34,308 bases of DNA from Bacillota bacterium (GTDB taxonomy: Bacteria; Bacillota; Limnochordia; DUMW01). The stretch covers positions 1 through 34,308 of the forward strand of contig DUMW01000062.1 of NCBI GenBank assembly GCA_012839765.1, given 5' to 3'. Position numbers and translations under genes: made by a program. Of the stretch, positions 9,075-17,295 are shown one piece after another. The first letter of the stretch is position 1, and each line of letters starts with the position of its first letter. Under the pieces are notes generated by a model, which saw only the letters and a program-made list of their open reading frames with translations, was not told where the DNA came from and did no database searches.

Positions 9075-10025
9075 TCACTTCTTTCGGGAATACCGTAGAA
9101 AACCTGAGCAGGGGATAATCTCCAAATCCGGCATCTTGTCCAACAACAGATTCATCCCCAGGGAGTCGCTGGCGATATGCCCGGCGATCACCACATTGAT
9201 CTGGGCCTTCTTAGCCTCTTCCAGATTAGCTTCCGAAATGTGCATACAAACCATAGTCCCTACTCCGGCATCGGCGTATTTAGCAAACATGTCTTTGGAA
9301 CCGCCAGTGCCGCCAGTCATATCCACAAAAACCTTGCCCGCCCGGCGCTTCTTGTCTCCGGCCACTACTTTCAAACCGGCCTCATCCCGCTTAGCCTGCT
9401 GATACTCCGGCTCCTCAAGCAAAACCTCCAGAACATCTTCCACGCGGTAGGGCTGAGCTTGATCGAACTTCTGCTGCAGATAGGTGGTAACGTGGTTATC
9501 CGCGGGGGTGTGGATACACATCATAGCCAGATCTAAAAGCCGAGCCACGTCCCGGGCCCGCTGGTGGTTGGTGGGTAATACCGAACGTTCCACCTGGTCG
9601 ATCCGTTCCTTAAGGAGCCCCTCCGCCACATTGATGGGCACCCCTAGCATGGCGGCCAACTCCTCGTGCATATGCATTACCTGGTAAAGACGGGCTAAAG
9701 CCGTGCCCTCCGGATGATGGGCCAACACAAGATCAACGGGACGGCCCTTTTCCCTGAGCCGATCCGCCAAAAGGACCTCGCCCACCTCCATATCGATCCC
9801 CACCAGCACCGTGCGGATCTCCCGCTCCTCATCGCCGTTGAGGATCCGGGTATCGGCATAGGGGTTGGTCAACCGCTCCTGGTCGAAGTACTTCTTCTCT
9901 TCCTCCGACATCTTTTCAAAGTCTTCCCGGATGCGTCGCAACTCCGCCTCTACGGTCTGGCGACCCCGGGGATCCATCTTGATTCCTTCTTCCACGGCAA
10001 AACGATACATTTCACCAAGTTTCAT
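9075..10025 (-). CDS. NIF3/DUF34-like metal-binding protein
   Basis: The C-terminal half matches the NIF3 fold, with a family-like segment HISEANLEEAKKAQINVVIAGH ending in a histidine followed by ASDSLG. An earlier LAHHPEG motif corresponds to the paired His metal ligands. Members are widespread, bind two metals and have no settled function; involvement in metal or cofactor chemistry is proposed. This 316-residue version has a charged helical N-terminal extension of about 70 residues (MDPRGRQTVEAELRRI), resembling a clostridial subfamily. AAGGAGGG stands 8 bases before the ATG. It is placed between polX and the U32 gene, 27 bases after polX. I cannot assign a reaction. Confidence 0.75.
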   Translation of the reverse strand: MKLGEMYRFAVEEGIKMDPRGRQTVEAELRRIREDFEKMSEEEKKYFDQERLTNPYADTRILNGDEEREIRTVLVGIDMEVGEVLLADRLREKGRPVDLVLAHHPEGTALARLYQVMHMHEELAAMLGVPINVAEGLLKERIDQVERSVLPTNHQRARDVARLLDLAMMCIHTPADNHVTTYLQQKFDQAQPYRVEDVLEVLLEEPEYQQAKRDEAGLKVVAGDKKRRAGKVFVDMTGGTGGSKDMFAKYADAGVGTMVCMHISEANLEEAKKAQINVVIAGHIASDSLGMNLLLDKMPDLEIIPCSGFLRYSRKK

Positions 10026-10052
10026 GTGGAGACCCTCCTTAAATAGAACTGT

Positions 10053-11768
10053 TTATTCCTTGCGCAAAAAGGCCCGGAGTTGCTCCAAGGGCCAGCAATT
10101 CACCACATCGACACAGGAAAGGCCCGCGCGGCGAGCCACCCACAACCCATAGGTCAAATACCCCAATTGTACCGGGGCGTGGGCATCGCTATTGATGGCG
10201 AACTTCACCCCCAGCCTAAGCCCCTCTCGGACATGGGTTTCATCCAAGTCAAGCCGTTCGGGATGGCTGTTGATCTCTAGTACCGTACCGGTGCGAGCTG
10301 CAGCCTGCAGCACTTCCTCTACGTCCACCTCATAGCCGGACCTACGCCCCAACAAACGTCCGGTTACATGACCGATAATATCCACATGGGGGTTTTCCAT
10401 GGCGCGAAGGATCCTTCGGGTCATCTCTTTCCGATTGAGGTTGAAGTGCTGGTGGACACTAGCCACCACCAGATCTAGCTCGCCAAGGACTTCATCGGGC
10501 AAATCCAGGGTACCGTCGGGTAGGATATCCACCTCGATACCGGCCAGCACGGTGAAACCATCTAGCTCCCCGTTGACTTGAGCGATCTCCTGCCGTTGCT
10601 GCCGAAGCTGCTGGGGTGTAAGGCCACGGGCAATCTTCAGAGACTGGGAATGATCACACACCGCCAGATAGGAAAGCCCCGCCGCTTTAGCAGCCAAAGC
10701 CATCTCCTTGATACTGACGGTACCATCACTGTAGTGGGAATGAAGGTGCAAATCTCCTTGGAGATCGCCACGTTCGACAAGATGCGGCAATTCTCCCGCC
10801 AAAGCTTGGGCCACTTCTTCCCGCCCTTCGCGCAGTTCCGGGGGAATCCACGGTAGGCCAAGACTGTGGTAAATGTCCGCCTCCACAGTAATTGGCCGCG
10901 TTTCGCCCGCGGCAAAGGCAATGCTCTTGCCATCGGGAAAGGAGATTCCCCGTTGCGCCGCCACTTGGGCCACCTGGGCCAGATGACCGGGGCTTCCAGA
11001 AGTCTCATACCAACGGAAGGGAAACTGCTCCGGTGGGACAACCTGGATTTGAGCGACCAAGCCTTGGGCCTGTAGGTGGATTGTACCGCCATCCCGTTGG
11101 GGGGCACCGTCCAAAGAAGGGTAGTCCTCAATTTCCTCCCAAAAGCCCGAAGGGTCCTCGGCGGCCACCAACAACTCCACCCGGGTAAGCAAAGGCCGTC
11201 GCCGTCGCAGGGCCCCCGTGGGCTCAACCCGGGATACACCGGGAATCCGGCGGCAAAAGTCCCCCAGATGTCGTTCTAAGAGCACCGCGACCGCCAGCAA
11301 CACCCGCCCCCGGTGTTGCAGATGGTACTCCACCCCCCTTTGGATCCGAGCCACTGCCTGGGGACCGAGCTTGGGAACCTGCCTGATCGTACCCTCCCGC
11401 AGGTGTCGGGCTAGATCGTCGAGGGAGGTGACCCCCAAGGTCTCATGCAATTGCCGGGCGGTCTTCACCCCGATCCCTGGAATTCGGGCCAGTTCCAGGA
11501 GAACAGGAGGAAACTGGGATTTCAACTCTTCCTGTTCCCGGATGCTTCCTGTGCGCAACCATTCATCGATCTTAGCTGCAATACCGGCACCCACGCCAGG
11601 AATCTGACGGAGGGCGTTATTGGCGTGCAAGAGCCGAACATCTTCTGGTAAATTCTGAATGCTTTTTGCCGCCCGGCGATAGGCCCTGGTTTTGAACGCC
11701 TCTACACCGGTCAGTTCCAACAGCAACGCTAGCTCTTCCAACAACAAAGCTAACTGAATATTCTCCAC
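10053..11768 (-). CDS. polX: PolX-type protein: degenerate polymerase domain plus intact PHP phosphoesterase
   Basis: Bacterial PolX joins a family X DNA polymerase to a PHP 3'-5' exonuclease for base-excision repair. The N-terminal helix-hairpin-helix units (IPGVGAGIA, IPGIGVKTA) are present. The palm motif is GALRRRR (residues 185-191) where GSxRR is usual, and the catalytic DxD is replaced by RVE (196-198). The third Asp is Gln at about 240 in VAQIQVVPPE. Nucleotide transfer is therefore unlikely. The PHP domain is complete: DLHLHSHYSDG, CDHS, SVHQHF, GHVTGR and NSDAH. The frame extends to a TTG at 11786, but AAGGGGAG lies inside that extension and is well placed for the GTG at 11768, giving 571 residues. 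It follows cvpA by about 30 bases. Confidence 0.9.
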   Translation of the reverse strand: MENIQLALLLEELALLLELTGVEAFKTRAYRRAAKSIQNLPEDVRLLHANNALRQIPGVGAGIAAKIDEWLRTGSIREQEELKSQFPPVLLELARIPGIGVKTARQLHETLGVTSLDDLARHLREGTIRQVPKLGPQAVARIQRGVEYHLQHRGRVLLAVAVLLERHLGDFCRRIPGVSRVEPTGALRRRRPLLTRVELLVAAEDPSGFWEEIEDYPSLDGAPQRDGGTIHLQAQGLVAQIQVVPPEQFPFRWYETSGSPGHLAQVAQVAAQRGISFPDGKSIAFAAGETRPITVEADIYHSLGLPWIPPELREGREEVAQALAGELPHLVERGDLQGDLHLHSHYSDGTVSIKEMALAAKAAGLSYLAVCDHSQSLKIARGLTPQQLRQQRQEIAQVNGELDGFTVLAGIEVDILPDGTLDLPDEVLGELDLVVASVHQHFNLNRKEMTRRILRAMENPHVDIIGHVTGRLLGRRSGYEVDVEEVLQAAARTGTVLEINSHPERLDLDETHVREGLRLGVKFAINSDAHAPVQLGYLTYGLWVARRAGLSCVDVVNCWPLEQLRAFLRKE

Positions 11769-11796
11769 AAAGGTACTCCCCTTCAACTCGCCACCC

Positions 11797-12285
11797 TCAA
11801 CCCAGTAACCTGTTCACCACCCCAAACATGCGGGGCAACAGGGTAAAGATCTGGTACGCTACCCCCGATGTCTCCACTACCTCTCCTAGTTTCGCCAAGG
11901 TATGCAGATTTGAACCAAAGATAACGGCCATGAAACTGCCGGCGAGGATGAAGGCACAAAGAAGCCCGAACAACGCACCAAAGAGCCGATCACAGAGCCC
12001 GAAACGGGCCTGTTGCACCGAGCTTTGCATCCACCGGGCCAAAAGGCCCACACCGACGGTAACACCCACACTGACCAACAAGAAGGCACCGGCTCCCGTT
12101 AGGGCCTGGGGAACATTTAGGTACAGGGAGAGGGTCGCACCCCACCGTTCGTAGGTCATAAAGGCCAAAAGCAGGCCCAAGATCGGACCACCGATCTTAC
12201 CGAACTGTAGGACAAAACCCTCAGAAAAGCCCCGATACCCCAGGGCCAAAAAAAAGCCAATGATCAGTAGATCTAGCCAGCTCAT
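11797..12285 (-). CDS. cvpA: CvpA family membrane protein
   Basis: A 162-residue integral membrane protein of the CvpA/colicin V production family. It opens with MSWLDLLIIGFFLALGYRGF, the typical start with a Gly-rich first helix, and has about four hydrophobic segments (about 4-22, 31-47, 64-84, 103-128). The family is known from colicin V export and envelope phenotypes, but its molecular role is not settled. Its ATG overlaps the zapA stop (ATGA), so the two are translationally coupled. The order zapA-cvpA-polX-mutS2 is conserved in Bacillota. Confidence 0.85.
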   Translation of the reverse strand: MSWLDLLIIGFFLALGYRGFSEGFVLQFGKIGGPILGLLLAFMTYERWGATLSLYLNVPQALTGAGAFLLVSVGVTVGVGLLARWMQSSVQQARFGLCDRLFGALFGLLCAFILAGSFMAVIFGSNLHTLAKLGEVVETSGVAYQIFTLLPRMFGVVNRLLG

Positions 12286-12569
12286 CGAGCTTCCTCCAGC
12301 AGCCTCAACAGCTCCTCGTTGTCCTTCCGGGCCTGATACAATTCGCCGGCCAAATTCAAAGCCACCAGGACTGCCACCCTATGGATAGGCAGTCCCTGGT
12401 ATTTCTCCTGAAGCCCCCTCATCCGCCGATCCACATCCGCGGCCAGGTCCCGGATGCACCCTGCGGGGACCGCACCCTTGATAGTGTAGGTATCACCACA
12501 AATCTCTACTTTTTCCGTAGTCACAGTCTGTTCCGCATCGTTGACGGGTCCTTGGTCCTTGACGGTCAC
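12282..12569 (-). CDS. zapA: Cell division protein ZapA
   Basis: ZapA binds and cross-links FtsZ filaments at the division ring. The 95-residue protein shows VEICGDTYTIKG, the family's opening beta hairpin, then IRDLAADVDRRMRGLQEKY and a C-terminal helix likely to form the coiled-coil tetramer. The start is GTG with GGGGGGTGA about 9 bases upstream. It follows pheT by 24 bases and overlaps cvpA by four bases. The first 14 residues are less conserved and might be slightly shorter in reality. Confidence 0.85.
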   Translation of the reverse strand: MTVKDQGPVNDAEQTVTTEKVEICGDTYTIKGAVPAGCIRDLAADVDRRMRGLQEKYQGLPIHRVAVLVALNLAGELYQARKDNEELLRLLEEAR

Positions 12570-12593
12570 CGTCCTTCACCCCCCGCCCGGTTA

Positions 12594-15008
12594 CTACTGT
12601 CGCAGAGTTACCCCCAACTGCTCCAGTCGTTCCTGGATCTTCTTCTCGATCTCTACAATCTCTTCATCAACCAGGGTCCGATCCTCCGCCTGATAGGTCA
12701 CCCCATAGGCCAGACTGCGGTAGCCTGCGGGGATCTGCTTGCCGGTATACACGTCAAACAATTGAACCTCTTTCACCAAGGAGCCGCCCACCTCTTTGAT
12801 CACCTGGACCACTTGATCCGCCGCCAGATCATTAGGGACCAGGAAGGCCAAATCCCTCTTTACGAAGGGGTAACGGGCAATGCCCACGTAGGAAATGGTA
12901 TCGTCGCAATGGGCGATCAAGGCCTCCAGATCGAATTCCGCCACATAGACCGGCCGCTCCAGGTCGAATTCTGCCGCACACTGGGGATGCACTTGTCCAA
13001 AATGGCCGATACATTCATCCCCGGCCAGGATGGCGCTGCGTCGTCCCGGATGCAGGAAGGGACACTGGCTGGGTCCGAAGGTGATTCCCTTTGCCCCCAG
13101 TCGTTCCAGGATGAGTTCCATGATCCCTTTCAGATCAAAGAAATCTACCTCGCTGGGCACCTGTCCCCACGTGGTGCCCGGACGCAGGCCACTCAACAGC
13201 ACCGCACCCATCTCCCGTTCCACGGGCAACTTACCGCTGGCCACTGGCCAGAAGACCCGCCCCAATTCGTATAGATATACGTTTTCCGCCTGGCGGGCAA
13301 AGTTCCTTTGGGCCGTATTCAAAAGGCCCGGCACAAGACTGGTTCGCATCACACTCTGGTCTTCACTCAAAGGGTTAGCAATGGTGAGCACGTTGTGTAG
13401 ATCCCGCCCAAATACTTGCAAGTCGTCTCCTAACTTCGCCAAGTCCCCCGGACTAATGAAGCTATAGGTCAGGACCTCGTAAAGACCGCAACCGGTGAGA
13501 ATTTCCCGCAGCTGGTCCTGCTTAACAAGGATCTGGGTCTGTCCGGCAAAAACCGTCTCCGTGACAGGGAGGGTGGTGGCAATCTGATCATACCCGTACA
13601 GGCGGGCTACTTCCTCAATAATATCCGCCTCGATCCCCAGATCCCGTCGGTGGCTGGGCACCTGGACAATCAAGTGCTCACCATCATACTCCACCCCGAA
13701 CTCCAGCCGCTGGAGCATGTTTACCATTTCCTCGGTTGCAATGGCTGTACCCAGGACCTTGTTCACCACCGCCGGCCGCACATGGATGGTCTTCGGTTGC
13801 TCCTCCACGTTATTGACGTCGATCATGCCCGCCACCACCGTGGCTCCGGCCAGCTCCTGCATCAACTGACAGGCCCGCTCTAGGGCATAAACCGTACCCT
13901 CGGGAGGAAGTCCCTTTTCAAAACGGGCGGCCGCCTCACTGTGCAGACCCAAGCGCCGTCCCGTGCGCCGGATACTAGCTCCCTTGAAGTTGGCAGACTC
14001 CAGCAGGATATTCCTGGTCTCCTCGGTTACCTCCACGTGGGCCCCACCCATCAATCCCGCGATACAGGCGGGGGCCTTAGCATCCGCGATCACCAGGTCC
14101 TCTTCGGTCAACTTCCGGGTTACATCGTCTAGGGTGACCATCTCTTCTCCCGGAGCCGCCCGCCGGACCACCAGTCTCTGTTCGGCCAGTCTGTCGTAGT
14201 CGAAGGCATGGAGGGGCTGACCGGTCTCCAGCATCACAAAGTTAGTAATATCCACAATATTGTTAATGGGCCGCATCCCCGCCGCCCGAAGATACTGCTG
14301 CATCCACAAAGGCGAAGGACCAATCTTCACGTTCCGCACCAGCCGGGCACAGTACCGCGGGCAAAGATCCGGTGCCTGCACTTCCACGCTGGTGCATTGT
14401 TCGATGGCCTCAGCGGACTCCTGGAAAACAGGCTCCGGCAACTTCACTTCCTTACCCAGCATCGCGGCCACTTCCCGAGCCACGCCGATCACGCTCAAAA
14501 GGTCGGGTCGGTTAGCGTAAATATCGATTTCAATGGCCACATCGTCCAGATGCAGGACCTCTTCGATGCTGGTACCGGGCACACAGGTCTCCGGTAGTTC
14601 AATGATCCCTTCGTGCGCATCGTCAATCCCCAATTCCCTGGAGGAACAGAGCATACCGGCCGAGGCTTCCCCCCGAATCACTGCTTCCTTGATCTCTAAT
14701 CCTCCTGGCAAATGGGCGCCGGGCAAGGCAATGGCCGTCAGCATCCCTTCCCGCACGTTGGGAGCACCACAGACCACCCGCCGCACATCCCCAGGGCCCA
14801 CTTCCACCTGACAAAGGGTCAACCGATCCGCCTTGGGATGGGGATTCACTGTCAGGACCTTCCCCACCACCACTTTACCCTGGAAGTCCGTGCCCATGGG
14901 CTCCATCCGGTCCACCGTAACGCCGCTCATGGTGAGTCTTGCGGCCAACTGGTCCACCGGCAAATCCACGTCCACATATTCTTTAATCCATCGATAAGAT
15001 AACCGCAA
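12594..15008 (-). CDS. pheT: Phenylalanyl-tRNA synthetase beta subunit
   Basis: The large subunit of the (alpha-beta)2 PheRS. It holds an N-terminal tRNA-binding (EMAP-like) domain around residues 40-150 (VVVGKVLTVNPHPKADRLTLCQV), the B3/B4 editing domain, B5, the catalytic-like core and a C-terminal FDX-ACB anticodon-binding domain (ISYVGIARYPFVKRDLAFLV). The 804-residue length is standard. The start appears to be TTG with GGGGTGA just upstream; the next residues, RLSYRWIKEYVDVDLP, are the usual N-terminus. It lies 32 bases after pheS, in one operon. Confidence 0.96.
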   Translation of the reverse strand: MRLSYRWIKEYVDVDLPVDQLAARLTMSGVTVDRMEPMGTDFQGKVVVGKVLTVNPHPKADRLTLCQVEVGPGDVRRVVCGAPNVREGMLTAIALPGAHLPGGLEIKEAVIRGEASAGMLCSSRELGIDDAHEGIIELPETCVPGTSIEEVLHLDDVAIEIDIYANRPDLLSVIGVAREVAAMLGKEVKLPEPVFQESAEAIEQCTSVEVQAPDLCPRYCARLVRNVKIGPSPLWMQQYLRAAGMRPINNIVDITNFVMLETGQPLHAFDYDRLAEQRLVVRRAAPGEEMVTLDDVTRKLTEEDLVIADAKAPACIAGLMGGAHVEVTEETRNILLESANFKGASIRRTGRRLGLHSEAAARFEKGLPPEGTVYALERACQLMQELAGATVVAGMIDVNNVEEQPKTIHVRPAVVNKVLGTAIATEEMVNMLQRLEFGVEYDGEHLIVQVPSHRRDLGIEADIIEEVARLYGYDQIATTLPVTETVFAGQTQILVKQDQLREILTGCGLYEVLTYSFISPGDLAKLGDDLQVFGRDLHNVLTIANPLSEDQSVMRTSLVPGLLNTAQRNFARQAENVYLYELGRVFWPVASGKLPVEREMGAVLLSGLRPGTTWGQVPSEVDFFDLKGIMELILERLGAKGITFGPSQCPFLHPGRRSAILAGDECIGHFGQVHPQCAAEFDLERPVYVAEFDLEALIAHCDDTISYVGIARYPFVKRDLAFLVPNDLAADQVVQVIKEVGGSLVKEVQLFDVYTGKQIPAGYRSLAYGVTYQAEDRTLVDEEIVEIEKKIQERLEQLGVTLRQ

Positions 15009-15040
15009 CTTTGTTCACCCCAAATCTTTACCGGCACCAG

Positions 15041-16057
15041 CTAAAACTGGTTCAGGAACCGCAAGTCGTTTTCGAAGAACAACCGAATATCATCGATCTG
15101 ATAGCTGAGCATGGCCAGTCGCTCCACCCCCATGCCAAAGGCAAACCCGGTGACCTGATCCGGGTCGTAGTTCACTTGTCGCAACACACTGGGATGGACC
15201 ATGCCACAACCCAATACCTCCAGCCAGCCCGTATTCTTACAGACCCGGCAGCCCTCCCCCTTACAGATAACACAGCCGATGTCCACTTCGGCACTAGGCT
15301 CCGTAAAGGGAAAGTAACTAGGCCGGAACCGTACAGGGGTATCCGGGCCGAAGAACTGCGTGATAAAGGCCGCTAGGGTCCCCTTCAGATCCCCGAAGGT
15401 GATATCTTCCGCCACCGCCAGCCCCTCCACCTGGTGAAACATCGGTGAATGGGTAACGTCCGAATCGCACCGGTACACCTTGCCCGGTGCGATGATACGA
15501 ATTGGTGGCTGTTTCTGCTCCATCACCCGGATCTGTACCGGCGAAGTCTGGGTTCTAAGTAGGACTTCCCCTTCGATATAAAAGGTGTCCTGCATGTCCC
15601 GGGCCGGATGGTCCTTGGGCACATTTAAAGCCTCGAAGTTGTAGTAGTCCAGTTCCACCTCGGGGCCCTGGACCACTTCGAACCCTAAGCCAATGAAGAT
15701 CCGCTTAATCCTTTCTAGGGTCTGGGTCAAAGGATGCTTAGTACCGAAGGCCGGACGCCGGCCGGGCATGGTGATATCCACCTTTTCTTCCATCAGCCGT
15801 CGTTGGGTCTCCCTCTCGGCCAATTTCTCCCCCCACTGGGCCAGCACCTTTTCCAGTTCTTCCCGGGCCTGGTTCACCAGTTGACCCATCCTAGGCCGCT
15901 CTGCCGGATCCAATTGGCCAATGCTGCGCAATAAAGAGGTGAGGACGCCCTTCTTACCTATGTATTTCACCCGGAGCTCCTCCAACTCCCGTAGGGTCGT
16001 GGCTCCACGGATTTCCTGTGCGCCCTCTTCGACGATGGTTCTAATCTTGTCCTCCAC
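15041..16057 (-). CDS. pheS: Phenylalanyl-tRNA synthetase alpha subunit
   Basis: The catalytic class II subunit of PheRS, 338 residues. An N-terminal coiled-coil domain (about 1-85) for tRNA-Phe is followed by motif 2 (VYRCDSDVTHSPMFHQVEG) and motif 3 (FGMGVERLAML). The segment GCVICKGEGCRVCKNTGW carries four cysteines that could bind zinc, as in some PheS proteins. The start is GTG with GGGAGG 9 bases upstream, directly after the leader terminator. It is the first large gene of the operon running to mutS2. Confidence 0.96.
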   Translation of the reverse strand: MEDKIRTIVEEGAQEIRGATTLRELEELRVKYIGKKGVLTSLLRSIGQLDPAERPRMGQLVNQAREELEKVLAQWGEKLAERETQRRLMEEKVDITMPGRRPAFGTKHPLTQTLERIKRIFIGLGFEVVQGPEVELDYYNFEALNVPKDHPARDMQDTFYIEGEVLLRTQTSPVQIRVMEQKQPPIRIIAPGKVYRCDSDVTHSPMFHQVEGLAVAEDITFGDLKGTLAAFITQFFGPDTPVRFRPSYFPFTEPSAEVDIGCVICKGEGCRVCKNTGWLEVLGCGMVHPSVLRQVNYDPDQVTGFAFGMGVERLAMLSYQIDDIRLFFENDLRFLNQF

Positions 16058-16074
16058 GTGGGCAGGCCTCCCTT

Positions 16075-16117
16075 AAAAAAAGAGCTTTCCCGTCATCTAC
16101 ACAACGAAAGAAAGCCC
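16075..16117 (-). terminator. Intrinsic terminator just before pheS
   Basis: In the transcript GGGCTTTC (complement of 16110-16117) pairs with GAAAGCTC (16082-16089), followed by seven T (16075-16081). It lies between the leader and the pheS ribosome site, so it must be bypassed to express pheST: an attenuator position. Confidence 0.8.
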
Positions 16118-16333
16118 TTCCCACAAAATTGATACTTCATCGTGACTTGTCTGTTCTTCCGCACACTGTGAAAGAACCTCCGCAATCCATTTCGGTGCCA
16201 CACCTTCCCGCCATCCCAAGCGGGCTTGTTTCCTGGCACACCACCCCAAACTGCACAGGTATGCTAGGCAATTCCCATCCCCTTTGTGAACAGTCCACCA
16301 GTTGCCAACCGAATAGGACGGTGGCAGCTGAAA
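16075..16333 (-). promoter_or_regulatory. pheST leader with attenuator-like terminator, not a recognised T-box
   Basis: About 260 transcribed bases lie between yqzL and pheS and end in a terminator. They contain an 8-bp hairpin (16153-16177) and a CCCGC/GCGGG hairpin near 16210-16230. They also hold a T-box lookalike, AGGTGTGGCACCG (complement of 16191-16203). The UGGC there would not match the A discriminator of tRNA-Phe, and no standard Stem I is visible, so I do not call a T-box. A 15-codon frame, MKYQFCGKGFLSLCR, runs into the terminator and has two Phe codons but no ribosome site. The mechanism is unknown. Confidence 0.45.
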
Positions 16334-16423
16334 TTACATCGTCCGCAGTTGTTTATATAACAAATACGCGACGATGGAGCCGGTCGATTCGAAGATCTTC
16401 CAAAAGAAATCAGCTGTGGACAT
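16334..16423 (-). CDS. yqzL: YqzL-like microprotein (29 residues)
   Basis: A 30-codon frame from ATG (16421-16423) to TAA. The residues DFFWKIFESTGSIVAYLLYK match the YqzL family of Bacillota, whose pattern is an aromatic FWK-F--TG-I--YLLYK core. Members are about 45 residues; this one is shorter because the C-terminal tail is missing. GGAGG lies about 6 bases before the ATG and a sigma-A promoter lies 50 bases upstream. The function of the family is unknown. The frame is easily missed because of its size. A non-coding role of the same stretch as pheST leader is possible. Confidence 0.7.
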   Translation of the reverse strand: MSTADFFWKIFESTGSIVAYLLYKQLRTM

Positions 16424-16472
16424 AGGATCCTCCGCCCGTTCAGGGTAGTCTTGAACTGAAAACCTTAGTCCC

Positions 16473-16501
16473 ATTATAGCACACCGATCTACCCTTTACA
16501 A
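16473..16501 (-). promoter_or_regulatory. Promoter of yqzL-pheST operon (sigma-A, extended -10)
   Basis: TTGTAA (16496-16501), 17 bases, then TGC-TATAAT (16473-16478). The -35 is inside the last codons of the upstream methyltransferase gene. A small hairpin, GTTCA/TGAAC, sits at the predicted 5' end of the transcript. Confidence 0.75.
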
Positions 16502-17292
16502 TATCGCTGCCGATGGGCCTCGTAGAGTAGTACTCCCGCGGCGATGGCCACATTCAGTGACTCCACACCGTTACCCATAGGGATGGCAACTCTTTCTGCG
16601 ACCATCGACTCCAGTTGGGGACTAAGGCCAAAGGCCTCGCTACCCAGGGCGATGGCCACAGCCTGGCGGAAATCCACTTCGGTATAGTAGCTAGCTCCCT
16701 GCCCTGTGGCTCCATAGAGGGTTATACCGTGCTCTTGGAGTAACGACACCAGGGCCGCCGGAGCCACCTCCTGGCAGATGGGGATCCGAAAAACAGCACC
16801 CATGCTGGCCCGCAGACACTTGGGATTGTACAGGTCCACACTGCCTGGGGTGAAGACCACTCCGCTGGCCCGGGCGGCGGCCGCGGTGCGAATGATGGTC
16901 CCGGCATTGCCGGGGTCGGCAATACGATCACCAATTAGAATCAAGGGATGGGAACCGAGACAGGCTTCCAGATCGTATTCCGGCGGTTCCACCACCGCGG
17001 CGATCCCTTGGGGCTGTTGTGTATCGGCAATGTCTTCCATGAGGTCCTGGGTAATCATAAAAACTGGACAGCGGGTCTGTAGTCTTCGCGCCAACCCTTG
17101 GTGCTGACCGCTATCCAAAAATTCTTTGGTAACCAGGGCCCAACAAAAATGCAGATTACCAACCAGCAAAGCATCATCGACCAACCGGACTCCCTCGAGG
17201 AGAACCTTGCCCTCTTTGAGGCGTCCTTTGCGGGTCTTCAGTAGACGGGCAGTTTTCACGTACTGGTTTTGCCGGCTAGTAATCTGCTGCAC
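16489..17292 (-). CDS. TrmH/SpoU family RNA 2'-O-methyltransferase
   Basis: An S-adenosylmethionine-dependent SPOUT enzyme for ribose methylation of rRNA or tRNA, 267 residues. An N-terminal substrate-binding domain (TSRQNQYVKTARLL, about 1-100) precedes the knotted catalytic domain. Motif 1 is IADPGNAGTIIRTAAAA, motif 2 is ALGSEAFGLS and motif 3 is IPMGNGVESLNVAIAAGVLLYE. Motif 1 has DPGN, as usual. The start is GTG, four bases from the rplT stop, using a GGAGAG site inside rplT. Its tight link to rplT suggests rRNA as substrate, as for the YsgA branch, but the target base cannot be read from sequence. Confidence 0.9.
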   Translation of the reverse strand: MQQITSRQNQYVKTARLLKTRKGRLKEGKVLLEGVRLVDDALLVGNLHFCWALVTKEFLDSGQHQGLARRLQTRCPVFMITQDLMEDIADTQQPQGIAAVVEPPEYDLEACLGSHPLILIGDRIADPGNAGTIIRTAAAARASGVVFTPGSVDLYNPKCLRASMGAVFRIPICQEVAPAALVSLLQEHGITLYGATGQGASYYTEVDFRQAVAIALGSEAFGLSPQLESMVAERVAIPMGNGVESLNVAIAAGVLLYEAHRQRYCKG

Positions 17293-17295
17293 CGA

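Noticed and set aside
12381-13274. Long open frame on the plus strand inside pheT and zapA
   Set aside because: It is antisense to two well-supported conserved genes; its product resembles no family and is a GC-driven shadow.
16191-16203. T-box lookalike AGGTGTGGCACCG before pheS
   Set aside because: UGGC would need a G discriminator, but the tRNA-Phe in this window has A. No Stem I motifs are recognisable, and the terminator arm is about 75 bases away and does not overlap the lookalike.
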